From Bradyrhizobium sp. Y36 (GTDB lineage: Bacteria > Pseudomonadota > Alphaproteobacteria > Rhizobiales > Xanthobacteraceae), in assembly GCF_002531575.1 (NCBI RefSeq), contig NZ_NWTI01000025.1, positions 1 through 64,000 on the forward strand: DNA of 64,000 nt, read 5' to 3'. This document shows, piece after piece, positions 26,561 through 35,847 of this stretch; within the stretch, counting starts at the first letter, position 1, and each line of letters begins with the position of its first letter. A program made the translations under genes and the position numbers. The notes below the pieces were generated by a model. The model ran no database searches. It worked only from the letters and a program-made list of their open reading frames with translations, and was not told the origin of the DNA.

Positions 26561-28105
26561 ATGAGCGAAACGTCTGACTTCCTCGGCATCGTCTCCGGCG
26601 ACCGCCGCCGCACCCATGCCGAGGTCGCATCCCGCGCCGACCGCATCGCATCGGGCCTTGCCAAAATCGGCGTCCGCCAGGGCGATTGCGTCTGCATGCT
26701 GATGCGCAACGACATCGCGTTCATCGAAGCGGCCTACGCCGCGATGCGCCTCGGGGCCTATGGCGTGCCGATCAACTGGCACTTCAAGCCGGAGGAGATC
26801 AACTACATCCTTGGCGATACCGGCACGTCCGTGCTGATCGGGCATGCCGACATGCTGCATGCCTTGCGCGATGCGATTCCCGCAGGCGTCACCGTGCTCA
26901 GCGTGCCGACACCGCCGGAGATCCTGTCCAACTACAAGATCGATCCCGATCATCTGACGACGCCGGAGTTTGCGATCGATTTCGAACCCTGGCTCGCGCA
27001 ACACCAGCCCTACGAGGGCCCGGTCGTGCCGCAGCCGATGAACATGATCTACACTTCGGGCACGACGGGCCATCCCAAGGGTGTCCGCCGCAACGCGCCG
27101 ACGCCGGACCAGCAGGCGGCCGGCGAGCGCATGCGCGCGATGATCTATGGGCTCAAGCCCGGCGCCCGCGCGATCCTGCCGGGCCCGCTCTATCATTCCG
27201 CGCCGAACTCGTTCGGCATCCGCGCCGGCAAGCTCGGCGGCGCGCTGGTGCTGATGCCGCGCTTCGAGGCCGAGGAGTTCCTGGAGGCGATCGAACGTTT
27301 CAAGATCGACACCATCTTCATGGTGCCGACCATGTTCATCCGCCTGATGAAGCTGCCTGAGGAGGTTCGGAGGAAGTACGACGTCTCCTCGCTGCGCCAC
27401 GTCATCCATGCCGCCGCGCCGTGTCCGGCGGACGTCAAGCGCGCCATGATCGAATGGTGGGGGCCGGTGATCTACGAATTCTACGGCTCGACCGAGTCCA
27501 GCGCCGTGACCTTCGCAACCTCGGAAGACGCGCTGAAGAAGCCCGGCACGGTCGGCAAGGTCTCGCCCGGGGCGGAGCTGCGCTTCATCGGCGACGACGG
27601 CCGCGTGCTTGGCGTAGGCGAGATCGGCGAGATCTATTCCCGCATGGCGGAGCTCGCCGATTTCACCTACCACAACAAGCCGGAGAAGCGCGCCGAGATC
27701 GATCGCGACGGCTTCATCACCTCCGGCGATGTCGGCTACATCGACGCGGACGGCTATGTCTTCATCTGCGACCGCAAGCGCGACATGGTGATTTCGGGCG
27801 GCGTCAACATCTATCCCGCCGAGATCGAATCCGTGCTGCATGCCGTATCGGGCGTGCACGATTGTGCGGTGTTCGGCATCCCCGATGCCGAGTTCGGCGA
27901 GGCGCTGATGGCGGTGGTGGAGCCGCAAGCCGGCGTCACGCTCGACGCCGCAGGTGTTCGCGCGAGCCTGAAGGCGCATCTGGCCGACTACAAGGTGCCC
28001 AAGCACATCGAGATCCGCAGCGGCCTGCCGCGCGAAGACTCCGGCAAGATCTTCAAACGCCGCCTCCGCGATCCCTATTGGGAGCAGGCGGGGCGGAAGA
28101 TCTGA
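26561..28105 (+). CDS. Acyl-CoA synthetase (AMP-binding enzyme)
   Basis: 514 residues, ATG 26561 with a weak AAAGAAG upstream. The P-loop is IYTSGTTGHPKGVRR, followed by YEFYGSTESSAVTF, FITSGDVGYIDADGYVF and the catalytic-lysine region LPREDSGKIFKRRLR. It is shorter than the 22.8 kb ligase and of a different subfamily, possibly for bile-acid-like or aromatic acids; this is only an impression. It probably activates a carboxylic acid for the flanking crotonases. Confidence 0.88.
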   Translation: MSETSDFLGIVSGDRRRTHAEVASRADRIASGLAKIGVRQGDCVCMLMRNDIAFIEAAYAAMRLGAYGVPINWHFKPEEINYILGDTGTSVLIGHADMLHALRDAIPAGVTVLSVPTPPEILSNYKIDPDHLTTPEFAIDFEPWLAQHQPYEGPVVPQPMNMIYTSGTTGHPKGVRRNAPTPDQQAAGERMRAMIYGLKPGARAILPGPLYHSAPNSFGIRAGKLGGALVLMPRFEAEEFLEAIERFKIDTIFMVPTMFIRLMKLPEEVRRKYDVSSLRHVIHAAAPCPADVKRAMIEWWGPVIYEFYGSTESSAVTFATSEDALKKPGTVGKVSPGAELRFIGDDGRVLGVGEIGEIYSRMAELADFTYHNKPEKRAEIDRDGFITSGDVGYIDADGYVFICDRKRDMVISGGVNIYPAEIESVLHAVSGVHDCAVFGIPDAEFGEALMAVVEPQAGVTLDAAGVRASLKAHLADYKVPKHIEIRSGLPREDSGKIFKRRLRDPYWEQAGRKI

Positions 28106-28126
28106 CGAGGTGCCGTAGAGGCATGC

Positions 28127-28204
28127 CGTAGGGTGGGCAAAAGCGCGTAGCGCTGTGCCCACGATTTGGAAGTGGTGGGCACACTTCGCTTTGCCCACCC
28201 TACG
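28127..28204. repeat. Palindromic element, GTAGGGTGGGCAAAA family
   Basis: CGTAGGGTGGGCAAA at the left is mirrored by TTTGCCCACCCTACG at the right; inner TGTGCCCACGA pairs with GTGGGCACA. It fills most of the gap between the synthetase and the next crotonase gene. Confidence 0.85.
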
Positions 28205-28232
28205 AGATCAGGGGATAAGGAGACACTCGCAC

Positions 28233-29027
28233 ATGACCGACGCCGCAACCGAAGTCCTCTACGAAGTCGCCGACCATATCGCGACCGTCACCCTCAACGC
28301 GCCGGAGCGCATGAACACGATTTCCGGTCCGATGCTGAACGATCTGGCGCGGCTGCTGACCGAAGCCAACGAGGACAAGAACGTCCGCGTCGTCATCCTC
28401 ACCGGCAAGGGCAGGGCGTTCTGCGCCGGCCTCGATTTGCGCAAGGAGCGCGACGGCAACGGCCTCAGCGCCGCGTCCTCGCCGACCACGATCAACCTGC
28501 GCAACACGCCGCCGACGGTGTTGCAGGCGATGGACAAGCCGACCATCTGCGCAGTCAACGGCGGCGCGGCCGGCTACGGCATGGACACCGCGCTCGGCTG
28601 CGACATCCGCATCATGGCAGAGTCCGCAAAGCTCGCCGCCGCCTTCGTCAAGCGCGGCGTGGTGCCGGAATCCGGCGGCACCTGGCTGTTGCCGCGCATG
28701 CTCGGCTGGGCCAAGGCCTCCGAGCTGATCTTCACCGGCCGCACGCTCGGCGCCCGCGAATGCCTCGACTGGGGCCTCGCCAACGAGGTCGTGCCGCACG
28801 CCGAGCTGATGACCCGCGCCACCGCGATAGCCCGCGAAATCGCCGCCAACGCGCCGCTTGCCGTGCAGGCCTCCAAGCGCATGATGCGGATGGGCCTGAA
28901 CGAAAATTTCTCCGACCACGTCCACCACGTCTATCTCCAGCTCCTGCCGCTGTTCAAAACCCAGGACATGGCCGAGGGCATGAAGGCGTTCATGGAGAAG
29001 CGCGAGCCGAAATTTACGGGGCGGTAG
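28233..29027 (+). CDS. Enoyl-CoA hydratase-related protein (crotonase)
   Basis: 264 residues from ATG 28233, with AAGGAGACACTCGCAC upstream; an earlier in-frame start lies within the palindromic element and is rejected. Motifs: ILTGKGRAFCAGLDLRK, VNGGAAGYGMDTALGCD, VKRGVVPESGGTWLLPRMLG (Glu retained), and a C-terminal EGMKAFMEKREPKFTGR. It is the fourth crotonase within 11 kb. Its place after the synthetase suggests one transcription unit apart from the repeat between them. Confidence 0.88.
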   Translation: MTDAATEVLYEVADHIATVTLNAPERMNTISGPMLNDLARLLTEANEDKNVRVVILTGKGRAFCAGLDLRKERDGNGLSAASSPTTINLRNTPPTVLQAMDKPTICAVNGGAAGYGMDTALGCDIRIMAESAKLAAAFVKRGVVPESGGTWLLPRMLGWAKASELIFTGRTLGARECLDWGLANEVVPHAELMTRATAIAREIAANAPLAVQASKRMMRMGLNENFSDHVHHVYLQLLPLFKTQDMAEGMKAFMEKREPKFTGR

Positions 29028-29110
29028 CCGGCTGCGGCTATCGGACCGTCCTGGCGGGGACAAAATTCGATCCTATATAGACGGCGTCGTTGGCTCCCTC
29101 GGATTATCCC

Positions 29111-29515
29111 ATGACCCCCGTTTCCATGCTGCTCAACATCCTCTGGATCCTCATCGGCGGCGCCTGGATGGCGGCCGGGTGGCTGATCGCCGCGGTCATC
29201 ATGGCCGTCACCATCATCGGCCTGCCCTGGGCGCGGGCGGCGTTCAACATCGCCGTCTACACGCTGCTGCCGTTCGGCTCGCGTGCGGTCAACCGCTACG
29301 ATGTCACGGGTATCGAGGATGTCGGCACCGGCCCGCTCGGGCTGATCGGCAACATCATCTGGTTCGTGCTCGCCGGCTGGTGGCTGGCGCTCGGCCACTT
29401 GTTGACCGCGCTGGCGCTTGCGATCACCATCATCGGCATTCCCTTTGCCTGGGCGCATCTGAAGCTCGCCGGCATCGCGCTGTGGCCGATCGGCAAGGTG
29501 ATCGTGCCGGCCTAA
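29111..29515 (+). CDS. yccF: YccF domain-containing inner membrane protein
   Basis: 134 residues from ATG 29111; an in-frame TTG at 29090 is possible. Two YccF repeats, each a pair of membrane helices: LLNILWILIGGAWMAAGW with TIIGLPWARAAFNIA, and IGNIIWFVLAGWWLALGH with TIIGIPFAWAHLKLA. The linker has the family's LLPFGSRAV. The function of YccF is not known. It is convergent with the MFS gene, 16 bp apart. Confidence 0.9.
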   Translation: MTPVSMLLNILWILIGGAWMAAGWLIAAVIMAVTIIGLPWARAAFNIAVYTLLPFGSRAVNRYDVTGIEDVGTGPLGLIGNIIWFVLAGWWLALGHLLTALALAITIIGIPFAWAHLKLAGIALWPIGKVIVPA

Positions 29516-29531
29516 GTCGGCACATCTGAGA

Positions 29532-30728
29532 TCAAATCTCCTTCCACCAATGCCAGGTTGCGGCCATGGCCAGCAGGCCCAGCGCGCCGGTGACGGCCGT
29601 GGCGTTGTGGGATCCGATGCGGTCGGCGAGCCAGCCCAGCCAGAAGAAGCCGAGCGGACCGATGCCGATGCAGACGGTGAGGACGCCGAGGATGCGCGAG
29701 CGCATGTCCGGTGGCGAAGCGAGGTAGACCAGCGTGGCCTGCATCGTTCCAAAACCGGCGCCGCCGATCCCCGTCACGATCAACGCCGCCCCCGCGAGCG
29801 CCGGGCTCTGCGACAGCGCGAACGTCACGACCGTCACCATGTAGCAGAGCACGCCGCCGACAAAGGCCCGGCCGTACCATCTCGGGGTCAGCCACAGCGC
29901 CAGCACGAGAGCGCCTGCGAAGGCGCCGATGCCGTCCATGGTCGCGAGCAGGCCGACGCCCTCGGGGCCCAGATGCAGGCGATCGCGCCCGATCACCGGA
30001 ATCATGCTGGTGAACGGCCAGGCAAAGACATTGTAGATGATGGTCACGATCAGCACGCCGCGGATACGTTTGTCGCTGCGTGCGAGGGCGAGACCCTCGG
30101 CGATGCGCGCCAGCACGGGCCCCGCCTGCACAGCGTGAGCATGGTGTGCGCGGATCGTCAGGACGGCCGCCAGCGCCGCGCCATACATCAGCGTGCTCAA
30201 CAGCAGGACGCCTTGCAGACCCGCTCCGGCGAGCAGGGTCCCGCCGATCACGGGACCAACCATGCGGCTGGCATTGCTGGCGCCGACGTCGAGCGACATG
30301 GCGAGGCTCATCTTCTCGCGGCCGACGGCCTCGCCGATCATGACGCGCCGCACCGGATTGTCGGTGCACCAGCCGCAGCCGTTGACGAAGCTGGCGAAGG
30401 CGAGATGCCAGATCTCGAGCCGTCCGGTCGCGTTCAGGATTGCGACGATGGCGGAGGTGCCGGCCATCAGAGCCACGACGACGAAGAGCATTCGACCGCG
30501 GTCGAGGCGCTCGGCGAGCGCACCGAGAAACACGCCGAACAACCCCATCGGAAGCAGGCGGAGCATGGTCATCATGGCGACGAGAAACGCGGACTCGGTG
30601 CGCTGGTAGACGACAACCCCGACCGCGACGGTCTCCACCCAGCGGACGGTGGCGATAATCAGCCCAACCCACCACAATCGCCAGAAGTCCGGTGCGTCGA
30701 TGATCCGCCGGAACGGCGATTTGCTCAC
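29532..30728 (-). CDS. MFS transporter (EntS-like MFS_3 family)
   Basis: 398 residues from a GTG at 30728, preceded by GAGGAAACGAG. About twelve membrane helices; the loop after helix 2 reads GALAERLDRGRML, the MFS signature, with MIGEAVGREKM and NASRMVGPVIGG typical of the EntS/MFS_3 group. Such proteins export small molecules such as siderophores or drugs. No siderophore gene is nearby, so the substrate is unknown. Confidence 0.87.
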   Translation of the reverse strand: MSKSPFRRIIDAPDFWRLWWVGLIIATVRWVETVAVGVVVYQRTESAFLVAMMTMLRLLPMGLFGVFLGALAERLDRGRMLFVVVALMAGTSAIVAILNATGRLEIWHLAFASFVNGCGWCTDNPVRRVMIGEAVGREKMSLAMSLDVGASNASRMVGPVIGGTLLAGAGLQGVLLLSTLMYGAALAAVLTIRAHHAHAVQAGPVLARIAEGLALARSDKRIRGVLIVTIIYNVFAWPFTSMIPVIGRDRLHLGPEGVGLLATMDGIGAFAGALVLALWLTPRWYGRAFVGGVLCYMVTVVTFALSQSPALAGAALIVTGIGGAGFGTMQATLVYLASPPDMRSRILGVLTVCIGIGPLGFFWLGWLADRIGSHNATAVTGALGLLAMAATWHWWKEI

Positions 30729-31330
30729 AGCCTCGTTTCCTCGCGGGCACTTCTCGGCCCTTTGCTCTTCAACTACCGGAAGCGCGCCGTATGAAACAAG
30801 CCCTTTTCAACAAGCAATTCTTGGGAACCAATTGTCGGTGGGGCTCAACCTCTCGCGCTGCCTGACGGGCAAAACACGCTAGTTATAGGTCAAGGCATGG
30901 ACCTGCAAAAGATTCTGATTGACCGAATTCGCTGTTTCGGCTAAACCGCATTCCATCCCGGCCCGTCAAAAGGGACGTTTCGCGATCGTCACGATACGGT
31001 GGTTGGGATGCGATGGACGCGGTAGCGCCGGCGCGTGAGGCGGTGGCAGGGCGGGCGAGGCTCGTGAGCCGTCGCGATCCGCGGCACGACACGGCGCGGT
31101 CACAGCGGTTCTTTTCGGCATCGGGAGTGAGCACGCGCGAGCTTCCGGTTGTTCGGGGAGGGACGTCCGCGGACGGCAAAAGCGTGTGGTCCTGATGCCC
31201 GGGGTTCTGGCGTCAAGGCTTGCGGTGATGAAGCGGCCCGACCGGGTGCGCGCATCGTTCATCCGCAAGGCGACGGGGGCAATAGTGCATCGCTCCCCGG
31301 GGAGAGCGCGCCATAAGCCGTAACACCATT

Positions 31331-31431
31331 GCGCAGGGAAGGCCGGTGTCCGGCATCACCTGTGGTCACCCCGCGTGCGTTCTTCGCGTGCGGACCTTCG
31401 GGTGCCAGCCGGCGCCCGGCCTTCCCTGCGC
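31331..31431. repeat. Inverted-repeat element bounded by GCGCAGGGAAGGCCGG
   Basis: A perfect 16-bp inverted repeat: GCGCAGGGAAGGCCGG at 31331-31346 and CCGGCCTTCCCTGCGC at 31416-31431. Inside are smaller pairing arms around CGTGCGTTCTTCGCGTGCG. It belongs to a mosaic that resembles multicopy intergenic sequences of Bradyrhizobium, from memory rather than a search. Confidence 0.75.
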
Positions 31432-31526
31432 CCTTTGTTCTTGGTGAGGGCGAAAAGGCAGCAAAGCTCGGGCGAACCACGCCGCGAGATCGCGAAGACG
31501 TGTTTGTTGAAAAGGCTGCTTCTCCG

Positions 31527-31616
31527 CGTGCCCCGGACGCAGCGCAGCGCGCCGCGATTTCGCGGCATCCCGGCTCTGCGCAGCAACGCTAAGGGGCGTT
31601 GCAGCGCGTCCGGGAC
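31527..31616. repeat. Palindromic element, GTCCCGGAC / GTCCGGGAC family
   Basis: CGTGCCCCGGACGC at the left is mirrored by GCGTCCGGGACAC at the right; inner arms include GCTCTGCGCAGC. It lies 112 bp upstream of the ppc start codon. Related elements are at 24.5 and 51.8 kb. Confidence 0.8.
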
Positions 31617-31728
31617 ACAAGCGGCACCAGTGTGCACCGCTCCCAAGTTCATCTTGCGCTGCGGTAGAAAAATATCGCACACTCCCCGGACCGGGGAGCC
31701 GCAAGGAGCTCTTGAAGAGGAGCGAACC

Positions 31729-34539
31729 ATGTCCCTCCAGACCGTATCGTCCGACAGCGCCGACCAACGCGCCAACCGTCCTGAGGATGCCCAGGCGCTG
31801 GAGGCCGATGCGCGGCTGCGCGACGACATCCGCCTGCTCGGGCGCATCCTCGGCGACACCGTGCGCGACCAGGAGGGCGCCGAACTGTTCGACCTGGTCG
31901 AGCGTATCCGGCAGACCTCGATCCGCTTCCACCGCGACGAGGACCGGCTCGCCCGCCGCGAGCTCGAGCAGATCCTCGACAGCATGTCGACCTCGGAGAC
32001 GGTGCGGATCGTCCGTGCCTTCAGCTATTTCTCCCACCTCGCCAACATCGCCGAGGACCAGAACAACATCCGCCAGATGCGCGCCCGCAGCGCGGGCAAG
32101 GAGACCGGAGCGCGCGGCGGCTCCGGCGTGCTGGCGGAAACGCTCGCCCACGCCAAGGCGGCGGGCATCGGTCCCGATCAACTCCGCAGCTTTTTCAAGT
32201 CCGCGCTGGTCAGCCCGGTCCTGACCGCGCATCCGACCGAAGTCCGCCGCAAGAGCACCATGGACCGCGAGATGGAGGTCGCCAGCCTGCTCGACCGCCG
32301 CGAGCGCGTCGCGCTGACCGCGGAGGAAGCGGAGGCCAGCGACGAGCAGCTGCGTCGCGAGGTGCTGACGCTGTGGCAGACCAATCTGCTCCGCCGCACC
32401 AAGCTCACCGTGCTGGATGAGGTCGCCAACGGCCTGTCGTTCTACGACTACACCTTCCTGCGCGAGGTGCCGCGCCTCGTCAACGCGCTGGAAGACCGGC
32501 TGGAGGAGGGCGGCGAGGCGGCGGCCTCCGAGCTTGCCTCGTTCCTGCGCATGGGCAGCTGGATCGGCGGCGACCGTGACGGCAATCCCTTCGTCACCGC
32601 CGACGTGATGCGCGGCACGCTGCGGCTGCAGTCGAGCCGGGTGCTGCAGTTCTATCTGGAAGAGCTGCATGTGCTCGGCTCGGAATTGTCGATCGCGGCG
32701 CATCTGGCCGACGTCTCCGAGGAGCTGCGCACGCTGGCGGAGCGCTCGCCCGACACCTCGCCGCACCGGAGCGGCGAGCCCTATCGGCTGGCGGTCTCCG
32801 GCATCTATGCGCGCCTGACCGCGACGGCCGAGAAGCTCAAGGTCGAGATCACGCGCCGCCCGGTCGGCAAGGGCGCGCCATATGCGAGCGTGAAGGAGCT
32901 GCAGGCCGATCTCGACGTGCTGCACCGCTCGCTGATCTCCAACAACGCCCGCGTCATCGCCCGCGGCCGGCTGCGGCTCTTGCGGCGCGCGGTGGATTGC
33001 TTCGGCTTTCATCTCGCCCGGCTCGACATCCGCCAGAACTCGGCCGTGCACGAACGCACCATCGCCGAGCTGATGGATGCCGCCAACCCCGGTATGTCCT
33101 ATCTCGCCCTCGGCGAGGACGCGCGCATCTCGCTGCTGACCAACGAATTGCGCTCGACGCGCGCGCTGGTCTCCCCATTCGTCAAGTACAGCGACGAGAC
33201 CATGGGCGAGCTCAACGTATTCCATGCGGCCGCGGAGGCGCATGCGATGTTCGGCTCGGACGCCATTCCCCAATGCATCATCTCGATGTGCAAGGGCATG
33301 TCGGACATGCTCGAGGTCGCCGTGCTCCTGAAGGAGGTCGGCCTCGTCCATCCCTCGGGGCGCAGTGCCATCAACATCGTGCCGCTGTTCGAGACCATCG
33401 AGGATCTGCAGGCATCATCCGGCATCATGGACCGCATGCTCTCGCTGCACGATTACCGGCGTCTGGTCGACAGCCGCGGCAGCGTGCAGGAGGTCATGCT
33501 CGGCTATTCCGACAGCAACAAGGACGGCGGCTTCGTCACCTCGGGCTGGGAGCTCTACAAGGCCGAGATCAATCTCGTCGAAGTGTTCGAGCGCCATCAC
33601 GTCCGCTTGCGCCTGTTCCACGGCCGCGGCGGCTCGGTCGGCCGCGGCGGCGGGCCGAGCTATGACGCCATCATCGCCCAGCCCGGCGGCGCGGTGAACG
33701 GCCAGATCCGCATCACCGAGCAGGGCGAGATCATCTCGTCGAAATATTCCAACGCCGAGGTCGGCCGCAACAATCTGGAGATTCTCGCCGCCGCGACGCT
33801 GGAGGCGAGCCTGCTGCATCCGCGCCAGAGCGCGCCGCGCCGCGAATATCTGACCGCGATGGACGAATTGTCGAACCTCGCGTTCAAGGCCTATCGCGGC
33901 CTCGTCTACGAGACCGAGGGGTTCGTCGATTATTTCTGGTCGTCGACCGTCATCAACGAGATCGCGACGCTGAACATCGGCAGCCGTCCGGCCTCGCGCA
34001 AGAAGACCCGCGCCATCGAGGATCTGCGCGCCATCCCCTGGGTGTTCTCCTGGGCGCAGTGCCGCCTGATGCTGCCGGGCTGGTACGGCTTCGGCAGCGC
34101 GGTCGAGCAGTGGATCGCCGCCCACCCCGACAAGGGCATGCCGTTCCTGAAGGAGCTCTACCGGGAATGGCCGTTCTTCCGCATGCTCTTGTCGAACATG
34201 GACATGGTGCTGGCGAAAAGCTCGATCGCGATCGCCTCGCGCTATGCCGAGCTGGTGCCGGACGAAGCCTTGCGCGAAAAGATCTTCGGTCGCATTCGCC
34301 GCGAATGGCACGCCTCGATCGAGACGCTGCTCGACATCATGGGCCAGGACCGGCTGTTGCAGGGCAATCCGCTGCTGGAGCGCTCCGTGCGTCACCGCTT
34401 CCCCTATCTCGATCCGCTCAACCACGTGCAGGTCGAGCTGCTGAAAGAGCATCGCGCGCAGAACCCGGACGAGCAGGTGCTGCGCGGGATTCAGCTGACG
34501 ATCAACGGCATCTCGGCGGGGTTGCGGAATACCGGGTAG
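31729..34539 (+). CDS. ppc: Phosphoenolpyruvate carboxylase
   Basis: 936 residues from ATG 31729, with GAAGAGGAGCG upstream; the frame is open for 350 bp before this but passes through the repeat mosaic. Active-site motifs: [13 protein letters not shown] with His168, [13 protein letters not shown] with Lys598, and [14 protein letters not shown] with Arg633. The C-terminus ends in GLRNTG, matching the invariant RNTG/QNTG end of the family. It carboxylates phosphoenolpyruvate to oxaloacetate to refill the TCA cycle. It stands alone, with repeat structures on each side. Confidence 0.97.
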   Translation: MSLQTVSSDSADQRANRPEDAQALEADARLRDDIRLLGRILGDTVRDQEGAELFDLVERIRQTSIRFHRDEDRLARRELEQILDSMSTSETVRIVRAFSYFSHLANIAEDQNNIRQMRARSAGKETGARGGSGVLAETLAHAKAAGIGPDQLRSFFKSALVSPVLTAHPTEVRRKSTMDREMEVASLLDRRERVALTAEEAEASDEQLRREVLTLWQTNLLRRTKLTVLDEVANGLSFYDYTFLREVPRLVNALEDRLEEGGEAAASELASFLRMGSWIGGDRDGNPFVTADVMRGTLRLQSSRVLQFYLEELHVLGSELSIAAHLADVSEELRTLAERSPDTSPHRSGEPYRLAVSGIYARLTATAEKLKVEITRRPVGKGAPYASVKELQADLDVLHRSLISNNARVIARGRLRLLRRAVDCFGFHLARLDIRQNSAVHERTIAELMDAANPGMSYLALGEDARISLLTNELRSTRALVSPFVKYSDETMGELNVFHAAAEAHAMFGSDAIPQCIISMCKGMSDMLEVAVLLKEVGLVHPSGRSAINIVPLFETIEDLQASSGIMDRMLSLHDYRRLVDSRGSVQEVMLGYSDSNKDGGFVTSGWELYKAEINLVEVFERHHVRLRLFHGRGGSVGRGGGPSYDAIIAQPGGAVNGQIRITEQGEIISSKYSNAEVGRNNLEILAAATLEASLLHPRQSAPRREYLTAMDELSNLAFKAYRGLVYETEGFVDYFWSSTVINEIATLNIGSRPASRKKTRAIEDLRAIPWVFSWAQCRLMLPGWYGFGSAVEQWIAAHPDKGMPFLKELYREWPFFRMLLSNMDMVLAKSSIAIASRYAELVPDEALREKIFGRIRREWHASIETLLDIMGQDRLLQGNPLLERSVRHRFPYLDPLNHVQVELLKEHRAQNPDEQVLRGIQLTINGISAGLRNTG

Positions 34540-34549
34540 GGCGAATGGC

Positions 34550-34586
34550 GAGTAGCGAATGGAGCCCTGTTCCCCATTCGCCACTC
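34550..34586. terminator. Hairpin between convergent ppc and SMP-30 genes
   Basis: GAGTAGCGAATGG at 34550-34562 pairs with CCATTCGCCACTC at 34574-34586 with one mismatch and an 11-base loop. It lies 11 bp after the ppc stop and 15 bp before the convergent gene's stop. It could end transcription from both sides, though there is no T tract. Confidence 0.5.
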
Positions 34587-34600
34587 ACGACACGCTTCGT

Positions 34601-35713
34601 TCAACAGAAATGCGCGCCTTGCGTCTCCACATAGACCGCATACAGCGACTGGCTCGCGGTCATGAACAGGCGGTTGCGCTTCTTGCCGCCGAAACAGACA
34701 TTGGCGCAGGTCTCCGGCAACAGGATCTGGCCGATCCGCGCGCCGTCGGTTGGTGCGAACACCTGCACGCCGTCGTAGCCGGGGCCGACCCAGCCGGCAC
34801 CGACCCAGATGTTGCCCTCGGTGTCGACCCGCAGGCCGTCGGGGAAGCCCGACTTGCCGTCGAGCGTCATGTCGATCAGCTTCTTCGGATTGGACAGCTT
34901 GGCACCGTCGATGTCGTAGGCCCAAACCACGTTCTTGGCTTCGGGATAATGCGTGATGCCGGTGTCGCAGACATAGAGCTTCTTGTAGTCGTGGGAGAAG
35001 GCGATGCCGTTCGGCTTGAACGGCTCGTCGGCGACCTTGGCGAGCTGTCCCGACTGGGTGTCGAGACGATAGACGGCTTCCTTCTGGTGCGGCTGCAGCG
35101 AGCCGGTATTGGCGAGCTTGCCCTCGTAGATGCTGATCGCGCCATAGCCGGGATCGGTGAACCAGATCGACTTGTCGTTGGGATGCACGACCATGTCGTT
35201 CGGCCCGTTCAGCGGCTTGCCGCCGGCCTGCTCGGCCAGCGTCGTCAGCGAGCCGTCATGCTCGTAGCGGACGAGGCGGGTGCGCTCGGCGCTGAGCTGG
35301 CGGCCCTCGGTGTCGAAGGAGTTGCCGTTGGCCTCGTTCGACGGCTTGTGGAACTGCTCGGAGATGTGGCCGTCGTCGTCGAGATAGCGCAGCTGCCGGT
35401 TGGCGGGAATGTCGCTCCAGACGAGATATTGGCCTTGCGCATTCCACGCCGGCCCCTCCGCCCACAGGCAGCCGGTGTAGAGCCGCTTGATCGCGGTGTT
35501 GCCGACCTTGGCCTTGAAGCGCTTGGGATCGATGGCGATGATATCGGGGTCGGGATAGCGCTGCGGCTCGGCATTGGCGCCGAAGTCGCGGGCCTGCGCA
35601 TTGGAGGCGAGCAGGGTCGATGCGGCGAGCGTCGCCGCACCCTGGAGCAAGGTGCGGCGGGCGAGGCCGCCGCGTGCCGTGGTGTCGTCGGAGTTGGTCA
35701 GTATTCTTGTCAT
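34601..35713 (-). CDS. SMP-30/gluconolactonase family protein, Tat-exported
   Basis: 370 residues from ATG 35713, with GGGAGGAAACC upstream. The N-terminus carries a twin-arginine signal (LARRTLLQG, then a hydrophobic stretch and SNAQA cleavage site near 42). The rest is a six-bladed propeller: LWAEGPAWNAQGQYLVWSD, KPLNGPNDMVVHPN with the metal-binding Asn-Asp, and FPDGLRVDTEGNIWVGAG with an Asp. Family members hydrolyse sugar lactones with Ca2+ or Zn2+. Tat export suggests a folded, metal-bound periplasmic enzyme. It is not near any sugar dehydrogenase gene here. Confidence 0.88.
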   Translation of the reverse strand: MTRILTNSDDTTARGGLARRTLLQGAATLAASTLLASNAQARDFGANAEPQRYPDPDIIAIDPKRFKAKVGNTAIKRLYTGCLWAEGPAWNAQGQYLVWSDIPANRQLRYLDDDGHISEQFHKPSNEANGNSFDTEGRQLSAERTRLVRYEHDGSLTTLAEQAGGKPLNGPNDMVVHPNDKSIWFTDPGYGAISIYEGKLANTGSLQPHQKEAVYRLDTQSGQLAKVADEPFKPNGIAFSHDYKKLYVCDTGITHYPEAKNVVWAYDIDGAKLSNPKKLIDMTLDGKSGFPDGLRVDTEGNIWVGAGWVGPGYDGVQVFAPTDGARIGQILLPETCANVCFGGKKRNRLFMTASQSLYAVYVETQGAHFC

Positions 35714-35847
35714 GGTTTCCTCCCAAAGTGTGCTGGGAGGCGCACCATTCGCCTGCATTCAGGCTTAAAGCGGAGCAATCTCCGGCTGAGACAACCGGAG
35801 ATCGCAGGGCAGGGATGCCGGAAATGCGGCTAGACGGGATCCCAAGC

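Larger units (their letters stand above)
30729..31728. other. 1 kb non-coding mosaic upstream of ppc
   Basis: No convincing gene. The stretch contains short overlapping reading frames with proline/arginine-rich, low-complexity translations on both strands, none with a good start or family. It holds two clear repeats (31331-31431 and 31527-31616). One minus-strand frame over 31259-31480 reads like spurious proteins I recall as common in Bradyrhizobium, which points to a multicopy element. The ppc promoter must lie in its right part. Confidence 0.6.

Noticed and set aside
26135-28198. 687-codon minus-strand frame across the acyl-CoA synthetase
   Set aside because: Low-complexity shadow translation opposite a complete adenylating enzyme.
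30883-31268. Two overlapping minus-strand frames of about 100 codons
   Set aside because: Proline/arginine-rich, no ribosome binding site, no recognisable family; treated as part of the repeat mosaic.
31375-31728. N-terminal extension of phosphoenolpyruvate carboxylase by 118 codons
   Set aside because: The extension is translated from repeat sequence, and ATG 31729 has a good ribosome binding site and gives the family's usual start.
31366-33351. 661-codon minus-strand frame over the 5' half of ppc and the upstream mosaic
   Set aside because: No family similarity; opposite to the conserved ppc motifs and running through repeats.
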